Shown: positions 30,901-37,414 of the stretch, piece after piece
Numbering within the stretch: position 1 is the stretch's first letter
How the letters are laid out: each line of letters begins with the position of its first letter
DNA from: Dermanyssus gallinae
Taxonomy: Eukaryota > Arthropoda > Arachnida > Mesostigmata > Dermanyssidae
NCBI GenBank assembly: GCA_003439945.1
Contig: QVRM01002283.1
Location: 1 to 64,000 of the forward strand
DNA length: 64,000 bases
Direction: 5' to 3'
Made by a program: the position numbers and the translations under genes
Notes under the pieces: model-generated
Seen by the model: the letters and a program-made list of their open reading frames with translations, nothing else
Database searches by the model: none
Told to the model about the DNA's origin: nothing

Positions 30901-32483
30901 CTAAAGATCTTTTTAATGAAGTCGTCTCAGCCGTACGGCAAATGAATTTAAATTTAATAAGTCCCCACTGAGCATGAAATTTCTATTATTACACAATTCA
31001 AACAATTGCAATCATTTAGGGCATTTCGCAGAAAAGGCTATCCATGGCCCGTGTTTACCCACTTGTACCACACCTGTTACTAGAGAGTATAGAAGTTCAT
31101 CTAACCAATTCTAGCATGTACTGAATTACATCACACACAGTTGTATGAATGAATACTACGAAATATTATCTGAAATGTCCAGTTTACGACGGACTGCTTA
31201 GTACGGCGTATTACGTTCATAGAACAATCGAAGAATCTTAAGGTCCCTTAAAGGACTTGAAACCACATTTATGGAAGTGTTTGACAAACTTGTATTCTGT
31301 GATATATATATATATATAACCTATTTGCGCCTGCAGTAATTTGGCTTCTAGGCACGCACCTTCTTAGCGCTACATAAAGTTGAACTTAATATGCTACTCC
31401 GCAAAGTAGTTATACCACGGTTGTTTGCGATAGTTAAGGAAGGTAACTATGAAAAAGCTAGAGTCGAGATGCAGCCTTTTTTATAGCAGATTGATCGGAA
31501 ATTGGATCTCAATGCAGAGGGGCAAAGGTACAGGGTTGCTGCCCTGGTCTCATGGGGTTTCATTCTGGGACCCGATTTCTGGAACACGGCACTACAAGGC
31601 GTGGCCACCGACATCTGATCGAAGGTGGCCAGGTGGATACACTGCAACCATCTGACCCTTGCGCCCGATAAGAGCGAGACACTGTATTTAACGGGCCAGA
31701 AAGATAAATAAAGTTAACCTTGTGATGGCGGGCTACTTAAATCGAAATTTGGAGAGGAAATGCTTCGGGATACTCGTCGATACGGAGTTAACCGGAACGG
31801 CACATTTAAAACACGTTGCGCGGCTAAGTAAAGCACGGATTGTGCTTAAAAATTGATTAGTGTCAGGGATAACCGAAGGCTTCTAACTTCGGTTGCCAAA
31901 TTATGCGCAGCGTCTGCTTAAGGGCACATGGCACTGCGGGCTGCAAAACATTGGGAAGCGCTAAGGGCAGGCTAACGAGCATTAGCAATAATACGCGTAC
32001 CGGACGGTCTCGAACTTTTGGTCCTAAATAGGATGCTGTGAGAAAACCTATTAGTTTGAGATGTGAAATATTTCTGGAGAAAGATCTGGTTTTTATTAGA
32101 GTCAAGAGTCCATGAAACGCTGTTCTGCGAGTTTATTTAGAAAATGGGGTACGCGGTCTCTACGTTCGTGTGGGCCCGCCCAATTAGAGAAGTGGTTAGC
32201 TACATTATGACTTCGGCGAAAGCCGAGTACACGCAATAGACACTATCTTCTTATATTATTAAAGATATGCTTAGCCTAGTGCTAGAGGTATTTGCTTATC
32301 TTCAACGCATATAGTTAACCAGACGTTTATTCGGTTCTTCTGTTTTTTTTTGTTTTTTTTTTATTCCAGGGATCAGGTATGACAGTTGACATGAGGCTAC
32401 GAGCTCAAATCAGCATGAAACTACACTCTTTAGACGCGGAGCGACTACCCAACATATTGTTGCCTATCTTTTGGATGGAAGAT
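4377..32483 (+). CDS. CD36 / class B scavenger receptor gene, seven exons, 3' end missing, in-frame TGA in exon 4
   Basis: CD36-family proteins are membrane receptors anchored at both ends; they bind lipids, lipoproteins, microbial ligands or apoptotic cells. Seven exons (4377-4639, 7106-7345, 13595-13765, 14052-14098, 24709-24892, 30078-30282, 32370-32483) sum to 1224 nt, 408 codons, with matching phases (2,2,2,1,2,0) and GT/AG borders. They supply the N-terminal membrane segment, RELGPYVF, YFFEPSLS, the FAYFSGRNG block, the LCKPW cysteine, SLPHFL and LLPIFWMED, all in family order. Family members are about 470-550 residues, so the C-terminal membrane segment is missing. Introns 2, 4, 5 and 6 are stuffed with retroelements. 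Codon 233 is TGA. The gene is therefore a damaged copy, a miscalled base, or a read-through gene. Family assignment is firm; the ligand is unknown. Confidence 0.88.
4640..6269 (+). other. Intron 1, first part, no recognised element
   Basis: This is AT-rich intron sequence beginning with the donor GTTAGT. Several open frames of 60-127 codons on both strands (4798-4989, 5486-5818, 5776-6220) overlap one another and show no family features. I see no RNA gene or recognisable transposon here. Confidence 0.5.
6270..6895 (+). mobile_element. Mariner-family DNA transposon remnant (3' part of transposase)
   Basis: Read in shifting frames, the + strand gives DEKWCIMSIGANKSEWL (about 6328-6378), a WWD-like stretch near 6450, LHDNGRPRVAQ (about 6592-6625), and DLRPSKFWRNGI followed by an ERWEEV-like end (about 6762-6830). 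This is the order of the mariner transposase catalytic region: the first aspartate in DEKW, the second in HDN, the third about 34 residues later. Frameshifts and stops make it inactive. I could not define terminal inverted repeats. It lies inside intron 1, same strand as the gene. Confidence 0.7.
7106..7345 (+). CDS. CD36-type gene, exon 2
   Basis: The acceptor GCATGCAG ends at 7105, and the first base completes the codon left by exon 1. The exon encodes KKNVKF, then LETYFFEPSLSNGS, matching the family block with the YFFEP-like core, and ends with IFVRTTVKKYFFTG, equivalent to the family V-K-x-L-x-x-G block. The donor is GG|GTAAGT, phase 2. A sequon NGS is present. The remainder of intron 1 before it (6896-7105) shows nothing. 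Confidence 0.88.
7346..8384 (+). other. Intron 2, first part; possible short dispersed repeat near 7750-7870
   Basis: No coding features are seen. About 7750-7870 resembles 55440-55560 (both share a GGACTAACTAGAAAATG-like start and a TGTGGGCCGG core), and part of the latter also resembles 22300-22370. This may be a short dispersed repeat family. The similarity was judged by eye only. Confidence 0.4.
8385..8552 (+). repeat. Two direct repeats of about 46 bp, offset about 115 bp
   Basis: The segment at about 8388-8434 (containing AATTGGCAACCGCGCCTGCT) recurs at about 8504-8550 (AATTGGCAACCGCGCTTGCT), both ending in CGACTCC. The two copies differ at a few positions. They may belong to the 5' region of the R1-like element that follows, but this is not proven. 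The stretch 8553-9200 shows nothing else I recognise. Confidence 0.6.
9555..11377 (+). pseudogene. R1-like ORF1 (Gag-like, CCHC knuckles), frameshifted
   Basis: Three consecutive open stretches (9555-10205, 10384-11010, 11087-11377) in different frames make up a Gag-like protein. The first is charged and helix-prone (LKEVLEKLDMDLHWIKTAV). The second ends with a conserved-looking segment containing VIIRLRSITQDLGAQLADDI. The third holds zinc knuckles: CFNCRRPCHKAAIC, CRRCGLPDHAAAAC and CIVCEVLGHSMVDRMAC, where in the first the glycine before histidine has become cysteine. Spacing and order match ORF1 of R1-clade elements. A run of eleven G at 9661-9671 lies in the first stretch and would be prone to length errors. 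Confidence 0.7.
11572..13066 (+). pseudogene. R1-like ORF2 (APE endonuclease and reverse transcriptase), heavily degenerate
   Basis: The ATG at 11572 begins MIRFLQVNPNRRRAAHDLL, the usual start of an R1-clade endonuclease. Later frames give LLGWMSEHNMTLANHG, LDLTFADSTALRRIQDW and SDHRYLTFEL (the histidine-containing endonuclease block), then PWWSSDLRAI. The reverse transcriptase is represented by GVPQGSILGPVL, EIIAYADDLAVAA (about 12566-12605) and YVKYLGVTLNSGLTGLP (about 12775-12830), ending with AYRTVSTDVLLVLA (about 12940-12975). Stops and shifts break it many times, and the N-terminal half of the reverse transcriptase is missing. Confidence 0.75.
13075..13129. repeat. Perfect palindrome, 27-bp arms, 1-base centre
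   Basis: The left arm 13075-13101 starts with eight A and ends GCATGTGCGT. The right arm 13103-13129 is its exact reverse complement, with G13102 in the centre. It abuts the truncated end of the R1-like element. As RNA it would be a near-blunt hairpin. Confidence 0.95.
13595..13765 (+). CDS. CD36-type gene, exon 3
   Basis: The acceptor (pyrimidine-rich CTTCTTTCTG, then ACAG ending at 13594) leads into a frame that completes the codon of exon 2 and continues YYDAFLAES, then KFAYFSGRNG, VYTDTARVNQ and IYEIEER. This corresponds to the family region with the aromatic-F-x-G/x-N-G motif and the following beta strand. The donor is CA|GTTGAG at 13766, weaker than the others. An alternative donor CAG|GTGTAT at 13713 would cut out the VYT block and is less likely. 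The exon was recognised by family similarity and by exact phase match with exon 4. Confidence 0.8.
14052..14098 (+). CDS. CD36-type gene, exon 4 (47 nt) with in-frame TGA
   Basis: The acceptor TTAATCTTTAG ends at 14051; the first T completes the codon opened by exon 3. The frame reads S-L-Q-W-Y-G-A-stop-C-N-K-L-E-G-T, and the donor A|GTAAGTGA leaves one base that is completed by exon 5 (next residues N-G-E-L-F-P). The tryptophan, the CN pair and the GT pair match the family pattern W-x(3-4)-C-[DN]-x-I-x-G-T directly before the x-G-x-x-F-P block. The TGA is at 14074-14076, at a normally variable position. Both sides lie in the same frame, so a single base substitution explains it. Confidence 0.75.
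14159..14163. repeat. Target site duplication GCAAT, left copy
   Basis: GCAAT directly precedes the left LTR and recurs at 21426-21430 directly after the right LTR. Five-base duplications are usual for BEL/Pao integrases. Confidence 0.92.
14164..14811 (-). repeat. BEL/Pao 3' LTR (left copy on + strand)
   Basis: It starts TGTTACG and ends TGTGACA on the + strand. It includes an (AT)n stretch at about 14311-14345 and, near 14725-14800, three tandem copies of a 27-bp unit containing TTCAAATTGTATGGCGCGC. In element orientation these tandem units lie at the outer (U3) end, where promoter elements sit. Confidence 0.93.
14812..14824 (-). other. Polypurine tract of the BEL/Pao element
   Basis: On the - strand this reads AAAAGGGGGAGGA, directly before the 3' LTR. 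It is the expected primer for plus-strand DNA synthesis. Confidence 0.88.
14922..17324 (-). pseudogene. pol: BEL/Pao Pol, C-terminal part: A17-type region, RNase H, integrase
   Basis: About 785 codons are open on the - strand from 17279 to 14922; the frame can be followed upstream to the G run at 17318-17324. Near the start LGVGWNQEADTL marks the BEL-specific region after the reverse transcriptase (Pfam Peptidase_A17). EVHAFADASDRAYAAVIY (about 16955-16900) is the RNase H start. An integrase H2C2 finger (HMKVEATMNELRENYW, then NCTACAR) precedes the catalytic core: TGIDYFGP (about 15800), FISDNAS (about 15620) and GFFERMVGV (about 15465) supply D-D-E. The end, with FWKRWRSEYM and GDVVLLEDEALPR, is the BEL integrase tail (DUF5641). 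This part looks functional. Confidence 0.9.
17325..18590 (-). pseudogene. pol: BEL/Pao Pol, middle part: protease end and reverse transcriptase
   Basis: The frame open from about 18590 down to 17325 contains the end of the A16-type aspartic protease, then a linker with LDKFWSLESIGI, then the reverse transcriptase: FNASAAARGQLSLNDCI, WVADISKAYLMVRVHPDD, LLCFLWF and the catalytic LYMDDMLTGA (about 17500-17470). YMDD boxes are normal for BEL elements. The frame is left at a run of seven G (+ strand 17318-17324); the downstream Pol frame continues beyond it. Upstream it is offset from the Gag/protease frame near 18590. Confidence 0.9.
18536..19580 (-). pseudogene. BEL/Pao Gag C-terminus (zinc knuckles) and protease start
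   Basis: The frame is open on the - strand from about 19580 to 18536. It has an N/T-rich linker, then knuckles CLFCGGKHNSSMC, CRRCLMAGHWVRAC and CKHCKGPHAPVMC, which would bind the element RNA, then the aspartic protease active site FLLDSGSQRTFV (about 18705-18670). About forty codons later the family-like reading passes to the next frame near 18590. A stop at about 19583 separates it from the N-terminal Gag frame. Confidence 0.85.
19730..20707 (-). CDS. gag: BEL/Pao Gag N-terminal part (DUF1759-like)
   Basis: From ATG at 20707 (MADSVEYLKAVRKAARASVS) the frame runs 326 codons to a stop at 19730. A charged coiled-coil-like region (LKLERLEKKLTELDDKLCAL) is followed by the DUF1759 block typical of BEL Gag: LRRFCGHRHQFPVFIEEF, then LRDLLEGEAARAVAEIPL and YVLNYLMNRYG. 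The frame ends in GAKKTGRAKAER, which does not look like family sequence; a shift near 19760 probably leads into the next frame. The start lies about 45 bases inside the primer binding site. Confidence 0.85.
   Translation of the reverse strand: MADSVEYLKAVRKAARASVSALRNTVLTFSPEGQAPPAKSVADDQRVATWQLKLERLEKKLTELDDKLCALSVGTTNEEVLDEQLARCEAYADMLDQIKQVLAAYRNQGDPGGAERDVKPSDARALADAMASFLELQREAAGRVPVNTGAAAQEGIEAILNRLVSLQEAGSSGGAQLPAPKLRRFCGHRHQFPVFIEEFRTLVDEEEGLSDLQRHKILRDLLEGEAARAVAEIPLDADNYAYVLNYLMNRYGCVKTIVGDVYQKLLDMPRVGRVDHIALRELLDQVNSSVAALRALQFNEKCYGAVLYTIVLRGAKKTGRAKAER
20752..20769 (-). other. Primer binding site, tRNA-Lys type
   Basis: On the - strand it reads TGGCGCCCAACGTGGGGC, 18 bases, four bases inside the 5' LTR. 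This is the sequence known as the tRNA-Lys(1,2) primer site in several retroviruses. Complementarity to the host tRNA was not checked here. Confidence 0.85.
20774..21425 (-). repeat. BEL/Pao 5' LTR (right copy on + strand)
   Basis: It is 652 bp, TG...CA, and differs from the left copy by three transitions and an AT run longer by four bases. It holds the element promoter, read on the - strand. The same 27-bp tandem units occur near 21325-21415. Confidence 0.93.
21426..21430. repeat. Target site duplication GCAAT, right copy
   Basis: This matches 14159-14163 exactly. Confidence 0.92.
21516..21571. repeat. Inverted repeat, 23-bp arms, 10-nt loop
   Basis: The left arm 21516-21538 (TTGTATAGTACAAAGAATCGAGA begins it) pairs with 21549-21571 with one mismatch. 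It lies 85 bp beyond the BEL element and could be a fold-back remnant or a MITE end. Confidence 0.9.
21572..23040 (+). other. Intron 4 sequence with an AT microsatellite and possible dispersed repeat
   Basis: An (AT)n run lies at 21882-21920. The piece 22300-22370 resembles 55540-55600 (GTGTGG-A-CTT...CACCCACTAAAAACC). No coding sequence with family features is seen. Open frames at 22165-22422 and 22629-22859 are not supported. Confidence 0.4.
23043..23440 (-). pseudogene. Non-LTR retrotransposon ORF2 C-terminal fragment (zinc-binding tail)
   Basis: On the - strand it reads GPLTYFLVQDPMGHGQLKA, then CTHCTSGQPYDVDYEVSFC, then ALARVRRK. The GHG box followed by C-x2-C...C spacing is the C-terminal end of ORF2 in R1/jockey-type elements. 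The usual histidine of the finger is tyrosine here. The upstream domains are not visible, so this is a 5'-truncated relic in intron 4. The following 23441-24708 shows no recognised element. Confidence 0.6.
24709..24892 (+). CDS. CD36-type gene, exon 5
   Basis: The acceptor TATTTCTTTGCAG ends at 24708. The exon reads GELFPAFEEPPRSVKYL, then AHLCKPWSLYFQKQYV, then INGERIARFTGG and DFFNETGNREID. LCKPW carries the conserved ectodomain cysteine, and RFTGG matches the family R-[FY]-x-x block. NET is a sequon. The donor is GA|GTATGT, phase 2, matched by exon 6. Confidence 0.88.
25160..25850 (-). mobile_element. R1-like retrotransposon fragment (reverse transcriptase to C-terminus)
   Basis: On the - strand NLFPPGVNLLAYADNVVLTI (about 25840-25780; YADD has become YADN) is followed by LTEKAAKTASNLTRHMRNI (about 25550-25490) and, at the end, GHGNLQSYLFRIRKAL with CVHCNDRLEDTPEHTIQRC (about 25310-25190). 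That is the reverse transcriptase, connection and zinc tail of R1-type ORF2. Stops break it. It lies in intron 5. Confidence 0.65.
26115..26550 (-). mobile_element. CR1-like element 3' fragment (same family as 35480-39400)
   Basis: The stretch from TTTATTTCACTCATATTGAG (about 26130) to the GTACTGTACGCGGCGTCTTC segment near 26500 matches 35475-35890 base for base over long runs. It contains the 3' UTR and the end of ORF2 of the - strand CR1-like element, cut off at the 5' side. Confidence 0.7.
26555..27500 (+). pseudogene. R1-like ORF2 fragment (reverse transcriptase palm to zinc tail)
   Basis: The + strand reads VGPILWNIAQDRVLRLDNLP, IIAYAIDLALVVTARTEA (the catalytic YADD is YAID, so the second aspartate position is kept and the first is lost), RTEAVLEARANTALFRID, REARYLGVTLNTGLTGLP, AYRTVLTSC and VLTGHGQSQSYLFRKGK. 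The order is that of R1-clade ORF2. A 30-bp duplication containing AAGCGATGGTCTCCATT sits near 26950-26990. It joins directly to the CR1-like fragment at its left. Confidence 0.7.
27790..28640 (-). mobile_element. Internally deleted CR1-like fragment (same family as 35480-39400)
   Basis: The part 27840-28000 matches 35890-36060, 28050-28200 matches 36115-36260, and 28200-28400 then jumps to the endonuclease start equivalent to 38130-38300 (DIALLTEAYQREELHVN, GFHQLAVLSAGGRGRPVGG). The part 28470-28640 matches the end of ORF1 at about 38400-38560. So about 1.9 kb, containing most of the endonuclease and the first half of the reverse transcriptase, is deleted. Confidence 0.7.
28680..29550 (+). 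mobile_element. Fragment of the YLDD-type retrotransposon
   Basis: LNIWYLYDNGVLGDDADMV (about 28704) is the YLDD region with an inserted residue. Further on, EPQDISADDSAPTSV is followed by RGRMLVWDATVTD (about 29213), then ETMGGPGNFTCKLLHRVG and DKRSAALLKQRLDLD (about 29380-29500). The same blocks occur at 2437-3530. Frameshifts and a large internal deletion (thumb region) make it a relic. The LVWDATVTD block is better preserved here than in the first copy. Confidence 0.7.
30078..30282 (+). CDS. CD36-type gene, exon 6
   Basis: The acceptor TTTTGTACAG ends at 30077. The exon reads CLNAQPTHITGTWDASRC, then LSPVVLSLPHFLNGNPAL, LADVKGLNPDPKKHNFYI and EVHA. SLPHFL...NP..L is the most conserved segment of the family (consensus S-x-P-H-F-x-x-x-[DN]-P), and GLNPD...H is its usual sequel. 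Two cysteines fit the ectodomain disulfides. The donor is GCT|GTAGGT, phase 0. Intron 5 before it holds the fragments listed above; 29551-30077 shows nothing. Confidence 0.93.
31490..32050 (+). pseudogene. Strongly decayed R1-like ORF2 relic
   Basis: Pieces read in several frames: CNHLTLAPDKSETLYLTG (about 31638-31690), which fits the R1 reverse transcriptase L-x-L-x-P-x-K-[ST]-E block, then SVAKLCAAS near 31880, and AYRTVSNF (about 31995-32015), the same A-Y-R-T-V block seen in the other R1-like copies here. Stops are frequent. It lies in intron 6; 30283-31489 shows only an AT run near 31302-31318. Confidence 0.5.
32370..32483 (+). CDS. CD36-type gene, exon 7 (last exon found)
   Basis: A long T-rich tract and TTATTCCAG (ending 32369) precede GSGMTVDMRLRAQISMKL and RLPNILLPIFWMED. 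The M-R-L-x-x-Q-I-x-[MV] strand and P-I-F-W-x-E end of the ectodomain are typical of the family. The donor is GAT|GTAAGT, phase 0. What should follow is a short juxtamembrane stretch, a second membrane segment and a tail; I did not find that exon with confidence before the window ends. Confidence 0.9.
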
Positions 32484-33230
32484 GTAAGTGTTCTTGTAGC
32501 TATTCCGACTGCGCAAAAATAAACACAATCGTAGTAATGTCTATTGTGCATGAGTGTTGACATACATTGCATAATATAACTATGATCAGTAAATAGCTTG
32601 GTATTCACTTCGGTGTTTCTGTTGTGCGATGGTAATTCAGTTCAAATGCTTCTTACTTCTGTCAAGTTACTAGGTCGTTTGTGCTGGACTCTGATTTTGT
32701 GACTGATCTCATGCGTGCACGATGCTTACCGTCTACTGTCTTCGTATACGGCTATCATTCTTGATGTACCATGAACTCCGTGGCATGTGTGCTTTGTTGA
32801 AATGGCCCGGACTGGATTTGGGTTCCCCTCGCACAAATGTGGTGTAGCGGGCATGTGGTGTTTCAACCAACATTGTGCTTTCCGAACAACAAGGACTAAC
32901 TACCTTCTGAGAGGACCTCCACTAGCGCCAACTTGGTATTTTTTTTAATAGAGGAGGGTTAAATGCTTTTACTTACTATTGCTGCGAGTAGAGAAGGAGA
33001 AAGATCTATCAGAAGAAGTGGCGAGTGCCACTCTCTGAATTAGTGAGAGGGACGGAAGAGTTTACTTCTCTTTGGTCCTCTACCCGGCCGCTCAATAAAT
33101 TTTTTGATACTTGGGATGCGGGATCGGAAAGTGAGCGTGCCCCGGTGCTCTAGAAGGAATAGAGTCCCATTTGTCGTGCCATGCTTCCATTGCTTTAAGT
33201 CTTTTTACTTTCTTACTGCTATTAGAGTTG
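32484..33230 (+). other. Non-coding sequence, presumably intron 7
   Basis: It begins with the donor GTAAGT. No exon, RNA gene or recognised transposon is visible. The right part is probably the 3' UTR of the - strand R1-like element that follows. Confidence 0.4.
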
Positions 33231-33235
33231 TTGTC

Positions 33236-35250
33236 CTAGAGTTTTCGCCTTTCCTCCACCTTCAGGTCCCGGGGAAGGTCTCCTGCCAGCACGAGAGCAG
33301 TGTTTGTGCCAACCGTGCGATACACCTGGATAATCCTGAGGGCCGCCACTCTCTGAGTGCTTTCAAGGATCGTTCTCGCTTTCTTTGTTTTCAAAGAAGC
33401 CTTGAGCCACACTGAAGACCCAAATAGAGCTATAGATAGAGCGATAGTAGATAGAGATGTAGAGATACACTGACTCAGCAATCTACGCCTGCATTCTCTT
33501 GTAGTTGCCTTTGCCAATAATATTTTTAGGTGGCCAAGGCCCGCAAGGTTTTTGTCCAAGCGGATCCCCAAGTGCCGGGCCTCCTTGACCTGCTTTATTT
33601 GCTGCCCTGCCAGGTATAGTCTGATGAGGTCCACCTTCTTTCGTCCCGTTAGCAGTGTGGCCTTGCTTTTTCCGGGGCAATTGCTAAGTTGGTTTCGTCC
33701 ATCCACCTCCTCATAGACTTTAGTGTTTTATTAGCGACGAGTTTCAATTCTTCTGCAGTCTTTGCTTGAACTGTGATGACCAGATCATCCGCGTATGCGA
33801 TCTCTACCCCTTGAGGAAGGTTATCCTGGCGGAGCACGTCATCGTACGCCAGGTTCCAGAGCAAAGGATCCAGGATCGAGCCCTGCGGAACTCTTGCTGA
33901 CATTGATATTTCCACATCATCGTTGAAAACATTTCGGTCCTCCAGGTATCCTAAGATGACCTTGACGAGATAATGTGGGACCTTTTTTCTTACTAGCGTG
34001 TCCAGTATTGTTCTCCACAGGAGGCTGTTAAAGGCGTTCCTGACGCCTAGAAGGATTTCCAGGAATAGTTTTCTGGTGCATATGGTTAAACTATGTAGAA
34101 GGTCAGCCTTGGCTATAACTCGATAGACAGCAGTGAGCACTGACCGTTTTTTTCTGAAAGTCTTTTTGAGAGTCCGAAAGAGTTCTGTTTTTCTCCACAA
34201 AAGCCCTGAGCTTTTCTTCGATAATTGCCTCGTGTTCTTTTGCCAGGTTATTCAGTAGGCAGATGGGCTTGAACCCTACGTTGTATTTGGGGATGAGGAC
34301 AACCTCAGCTTGCCGCCTGGTTCTGGAATTTTTCCCGGTTTAACTCTAGCCGCAGCCTTGAGCACCTCTGCTACTGATATCGCTGGGGGCATTGTCCTCT
34401 TCTCTAGAAGGTGTTTCTCTTGCTCTTAATAATTGCTTGCTTCAATGGCTCTCCACTTTCGATAGTTAACCAACGCTCGAGCTTCATCCTCTGGGGCCTT
34501 GTGTGGCTTTTTTAGTTCACGCCTTGCTCTCTTGCAGTCAGACTTTTTTGCGCAATGGTAGTGTTCTATTAGTATTTTGCCTGTACGTTCGCCCGCTTGG
34601 TGACTGCATTGCTGATTTCGGTCTTAATGGATTTCTCATCGGAGATGTTGTAGCGAGCTTTATTGCTTGCGGGTGGCCTGAGTGTCTGCGCCTCTAACGT
34701 AATTTCTATACAGTAGTGATAGCTGACGTCTTCTTCTTTAGTGAGGACTTTCCATCCGTTATTTTACAAGCCAGCATGTCATAGCAGAGTGTTAGGTCAA
34801 TATGAGAATATTGGCCAGCCCTGAAAAAGTAGGGTCCTTGCCTTTGTTCTGTACGAATATGCCATGACTAGCTGCCCAATCGAGTAAGGTTCTTCTCCTT
34901 GTATCCGTTTTCTTTGACCCCCGTGTTCCGCTTGCTGCATTAAAGTCACCCGTAAGTAGGGTTCCGAATCCGTCACTGGTGTCGCGTACTCGAGTCTCCC
35001 GGTTTAGTAAGAAACCTTTTAAATTCCTCCTGTGAGCAGTTCGGGCTGATGTAGCAGGGATGAGTACACTCTCCAATTGTTGGCTACGTCTACCCACCCG
35101 TATCCTGCTTCTTTTTCAGCTGTTAATGATAGTAGCGCTAAGCATTAAATCAGTGTACCAACCTGCTTGTGTGCTTGCTCTACGTTTACTTGGTTCACCG
35201 ATTGCAACGAGGCTTGCCTTGCGTCTAGCTGCTATTTCCTCTAGCTAGTC
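33236..35250 (-). mobile_element. R1-like non-LTR retrotransposon, ORF2 on - strand, frameshifted
   Basis: From the right: the endonuclease part TLLTGDFNAASGTRGS with TLLDWAASHGIFV and TFSGLAN (35097-34792), a degenerate linker (34200-34790), then the reverse transcriptase: EILLGVRNAFNSLLW (about 34080-34030), VPQGSILDPLLWNLAYD, EIAYADDLVITVQAKTA (about 33820-33770) and KSMRRWMDETNLAIAPEKA. The thumb and tail give EARHLGIRLDKNLAGLGHL and QVYRTVGTNTALVLAGDLP (to 33236). A one-base shift near 33670 joins the two halves of the reverse transcriptase. The YADD box is intact. The copy is antisense to the CD36-type gene. Confidence 0.78.
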
Positions 35251-35470
35251 TGTTATTATTATTAGTTATGCGCTAGTCTGCTTGTATTATAGTTTTCTGT
35301 TTCGTCCATCCCTCGTAGTTTGTCCTGCTCCGGCGAGCCTCCTTTCGTAAAGCCTTTTTCTGGTCCGCATTCAGTTGCTCTCCTCTTTCTGCTTGTTGGG
35401 AGGTTTGTTGCTCGGTCTCAGTCTCTTGAGCAGCCGACTCAGTTTTGCCACCTCTATTAGTTTTTCTATT
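35251..35470 (-). other. Border zone between R1-like and CR1-like elements
   Basis: Low-complexity-leaning sequence with an open + frame that is probably meaningless. It may include the upstream end of the R1-like copy. No further features are seen. Confidence 0.3.
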
Positions 35471-35501
35471 ACAATTATGTTTATTTCACTCAAATTGAGT
35501 A

Positions 35502-37015
35502 TTATATACATTTCAAAAATGTTTCTTCACGCCTTCGACGAGAGAAGTAGAGCAACGATTCTCGGTCCAGCGCTGTGCATTCCACTGCATGGTACTTGGC
35601 ACACCTCTGCAGGCAGAACCGGCAGGTGCACAACTCGTACTTCTCGTAAAAGGTTGCGTTTGAACATACCAGGTACTGATAACCATGCAATATGTACCTG
35701 GTGTATACGTGGCGATTGTCACATGCAGGACCAGACCAAAGGTGCAAGGCATTGAAAACGTCCAAACCACCGACTTCCCGTCTGGCCTGTTCGACTTTAG
35801 CTTCCCACTCTAAAATGAAACATTCGTAAGGTACTGTACGCGGCATCTTCAGCCTTAGTCGAATTGTTTCAGCAGCCGGTGGGCAGCCTGACATGAGATA
35901 CACAAAGCGGCTCGTTGCTCGGATAGGCAAGCAGAGCACTCGCTTCATATATAATAAAAAACACCTTTCAAGCTGGTTAAAATTTGCCAGCGTGAGGTGG
36001 TCCCACACCCTGTCAAAACCGTACATCAGCCCCGGAACAATCTTAAACATGAAGAGCCTCACTGCTGAGAGAACGGACAGTCTTCGGACATTGCCTACTT
36101 CCCCGTAAAGAGAGACAAGTGCCTTCCGTACTGTTTCGTTTACATGCGCTGTGAACGTCGTTCCCGTATAATGAGCCCGAAGGCCAAGATACTGAAAAGA
36201 GTTAACAAACTCCAATGGTTGGCCGCAGCAACGTATAACGTCTCGGGCAGCCAATCGACCTCCACGCCTGAATTTCATGGCTTTGGTCTTCCTGGTGTTT
36301 ATTTCAAGTCCCTTTGAGACAAGGAACGCCTCTATTATAGAGGTAATGCGCTTGATGGCACCTAAATCTCGATAAGCGACCACGATATCATCTGCATACA
36401 TTACCACTACGGCTTTTTGGTACTCCTGTCGGACGTAACCGACGAGGTCAGCAAGGAGAAGTGTAAACGAGACGCAGCTTAGCGGGTCTCCTTGCGAAGT
36501 TCCCACATTTTGCTGAATCTCTAATACACTCTGCTCACCGTCTACCAACAAAGTGTCCTCCTCAAAGAAACTTGCTATTACACTCAGGAGAGAGCCACCC
36601 ACTCCTGCTCGTTGGAATGCTTCAACCAGCAGATGGCGAGGGGCTTTGTCAAAGGCCTTGACGCAGTCAATAAAGACTGCATACAGATGACATTTGGGTA
36701 GTGCCGCAGCTCGCTCGATTGACTCGCTGACTGGAGAACATGGATTGCATCACGGGTGCCTCGGCCTCTCCTAAAACCGAATTGCTCCGGTGGAAGTGCC
36801 TCGTCAGCCACCCGCTCAATCCGTCGAATAACCAACTTACAGAAAATTTTATTCAATGTGCGTTCTGACGCCATTCCACGATAGAGATTTGGATCCTGCT
36901 TGTCATCACCATGCCTACCCTTGAACAGAAGAGAAAGCCTGGCGACATGCCAGACTTTAGGCATCCGCCCCCTCTTTATAATTTCGTTAAAGAAATCGCA
37001 AAAAGTTTCTGCCAA
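35502..37015 (-). pseudogene. CR1-like ORF2, reverse transcriptase part
   Basis: The upstream frame (37015-36600) carries VWHVARLSLLFKGRHGD, ASERTLNKIFCKLVIRRI and EQFGFRRGRGTRDAIHVL. After a break near 36600-36680 (the D-x-x-x-A-F block is damaged) the second frame (36602-35502) has NVGTSQGDPLSCVSFTLL, VVVMYADDIVVAYRDLG (about 36400-36360), NTRKTKAMKFRRGG and NSFQYLGLRAHYTGTTF. The tail has CRFCLQRCAKYHAVEC (about 35640-35590), a C-x2-C-x3-C-x3-H-x3-C pattern. The catalytic YADD is intact. Confidence 0.78.
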
Positions 37016-37367
37016 GAGAGGAAGTGACTGAATCCAATGCTCATAGCAGACCTAATCGGGCTCTGAGCTTTTTCTCTTCGGGAGTGACCGTAGGACCTGA
37101 CACACCTCCTTCACCTCGAAAGGCAGATTTATGTTGTGCTGCTCCAGTGTAAGCGGATGCTGTACGATTGGAGATACGGCCGCAACGTCACGATGCAATA
37201 AAATATTAGTTAGGTGGCTCTTTACCTGCCCGTCGCTAAGCGGGTTCACCGCCCTACGAGGTCGCACGATGTAAGCTGAAGGCTCTCGTTCTGCCCTTTC
37301 GAGCAGCCGTCGTTCCTCCCGCCTTGCATGTTCCCTTTTATGATCATAGCAGAGTCTTATATACGCC

Positions 37368-37408
37368 TTTCTACGCTCAAAGTAGCGTAGAAACTTTGAG
37401 CGTAGAAA
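37368..37408. repeat. Inverted repeat, 16-bp arms, 9-nt loop
   Basis: TTTCTACGCTCAAAGT (37368-37383) pairs perfectly with 37393-37408. It lies inside the CR1-like ORF2, six bases before a second and longer inverted repeat. Confidence 0.93.
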
Positions 37409-37414
37409 GTCTAC

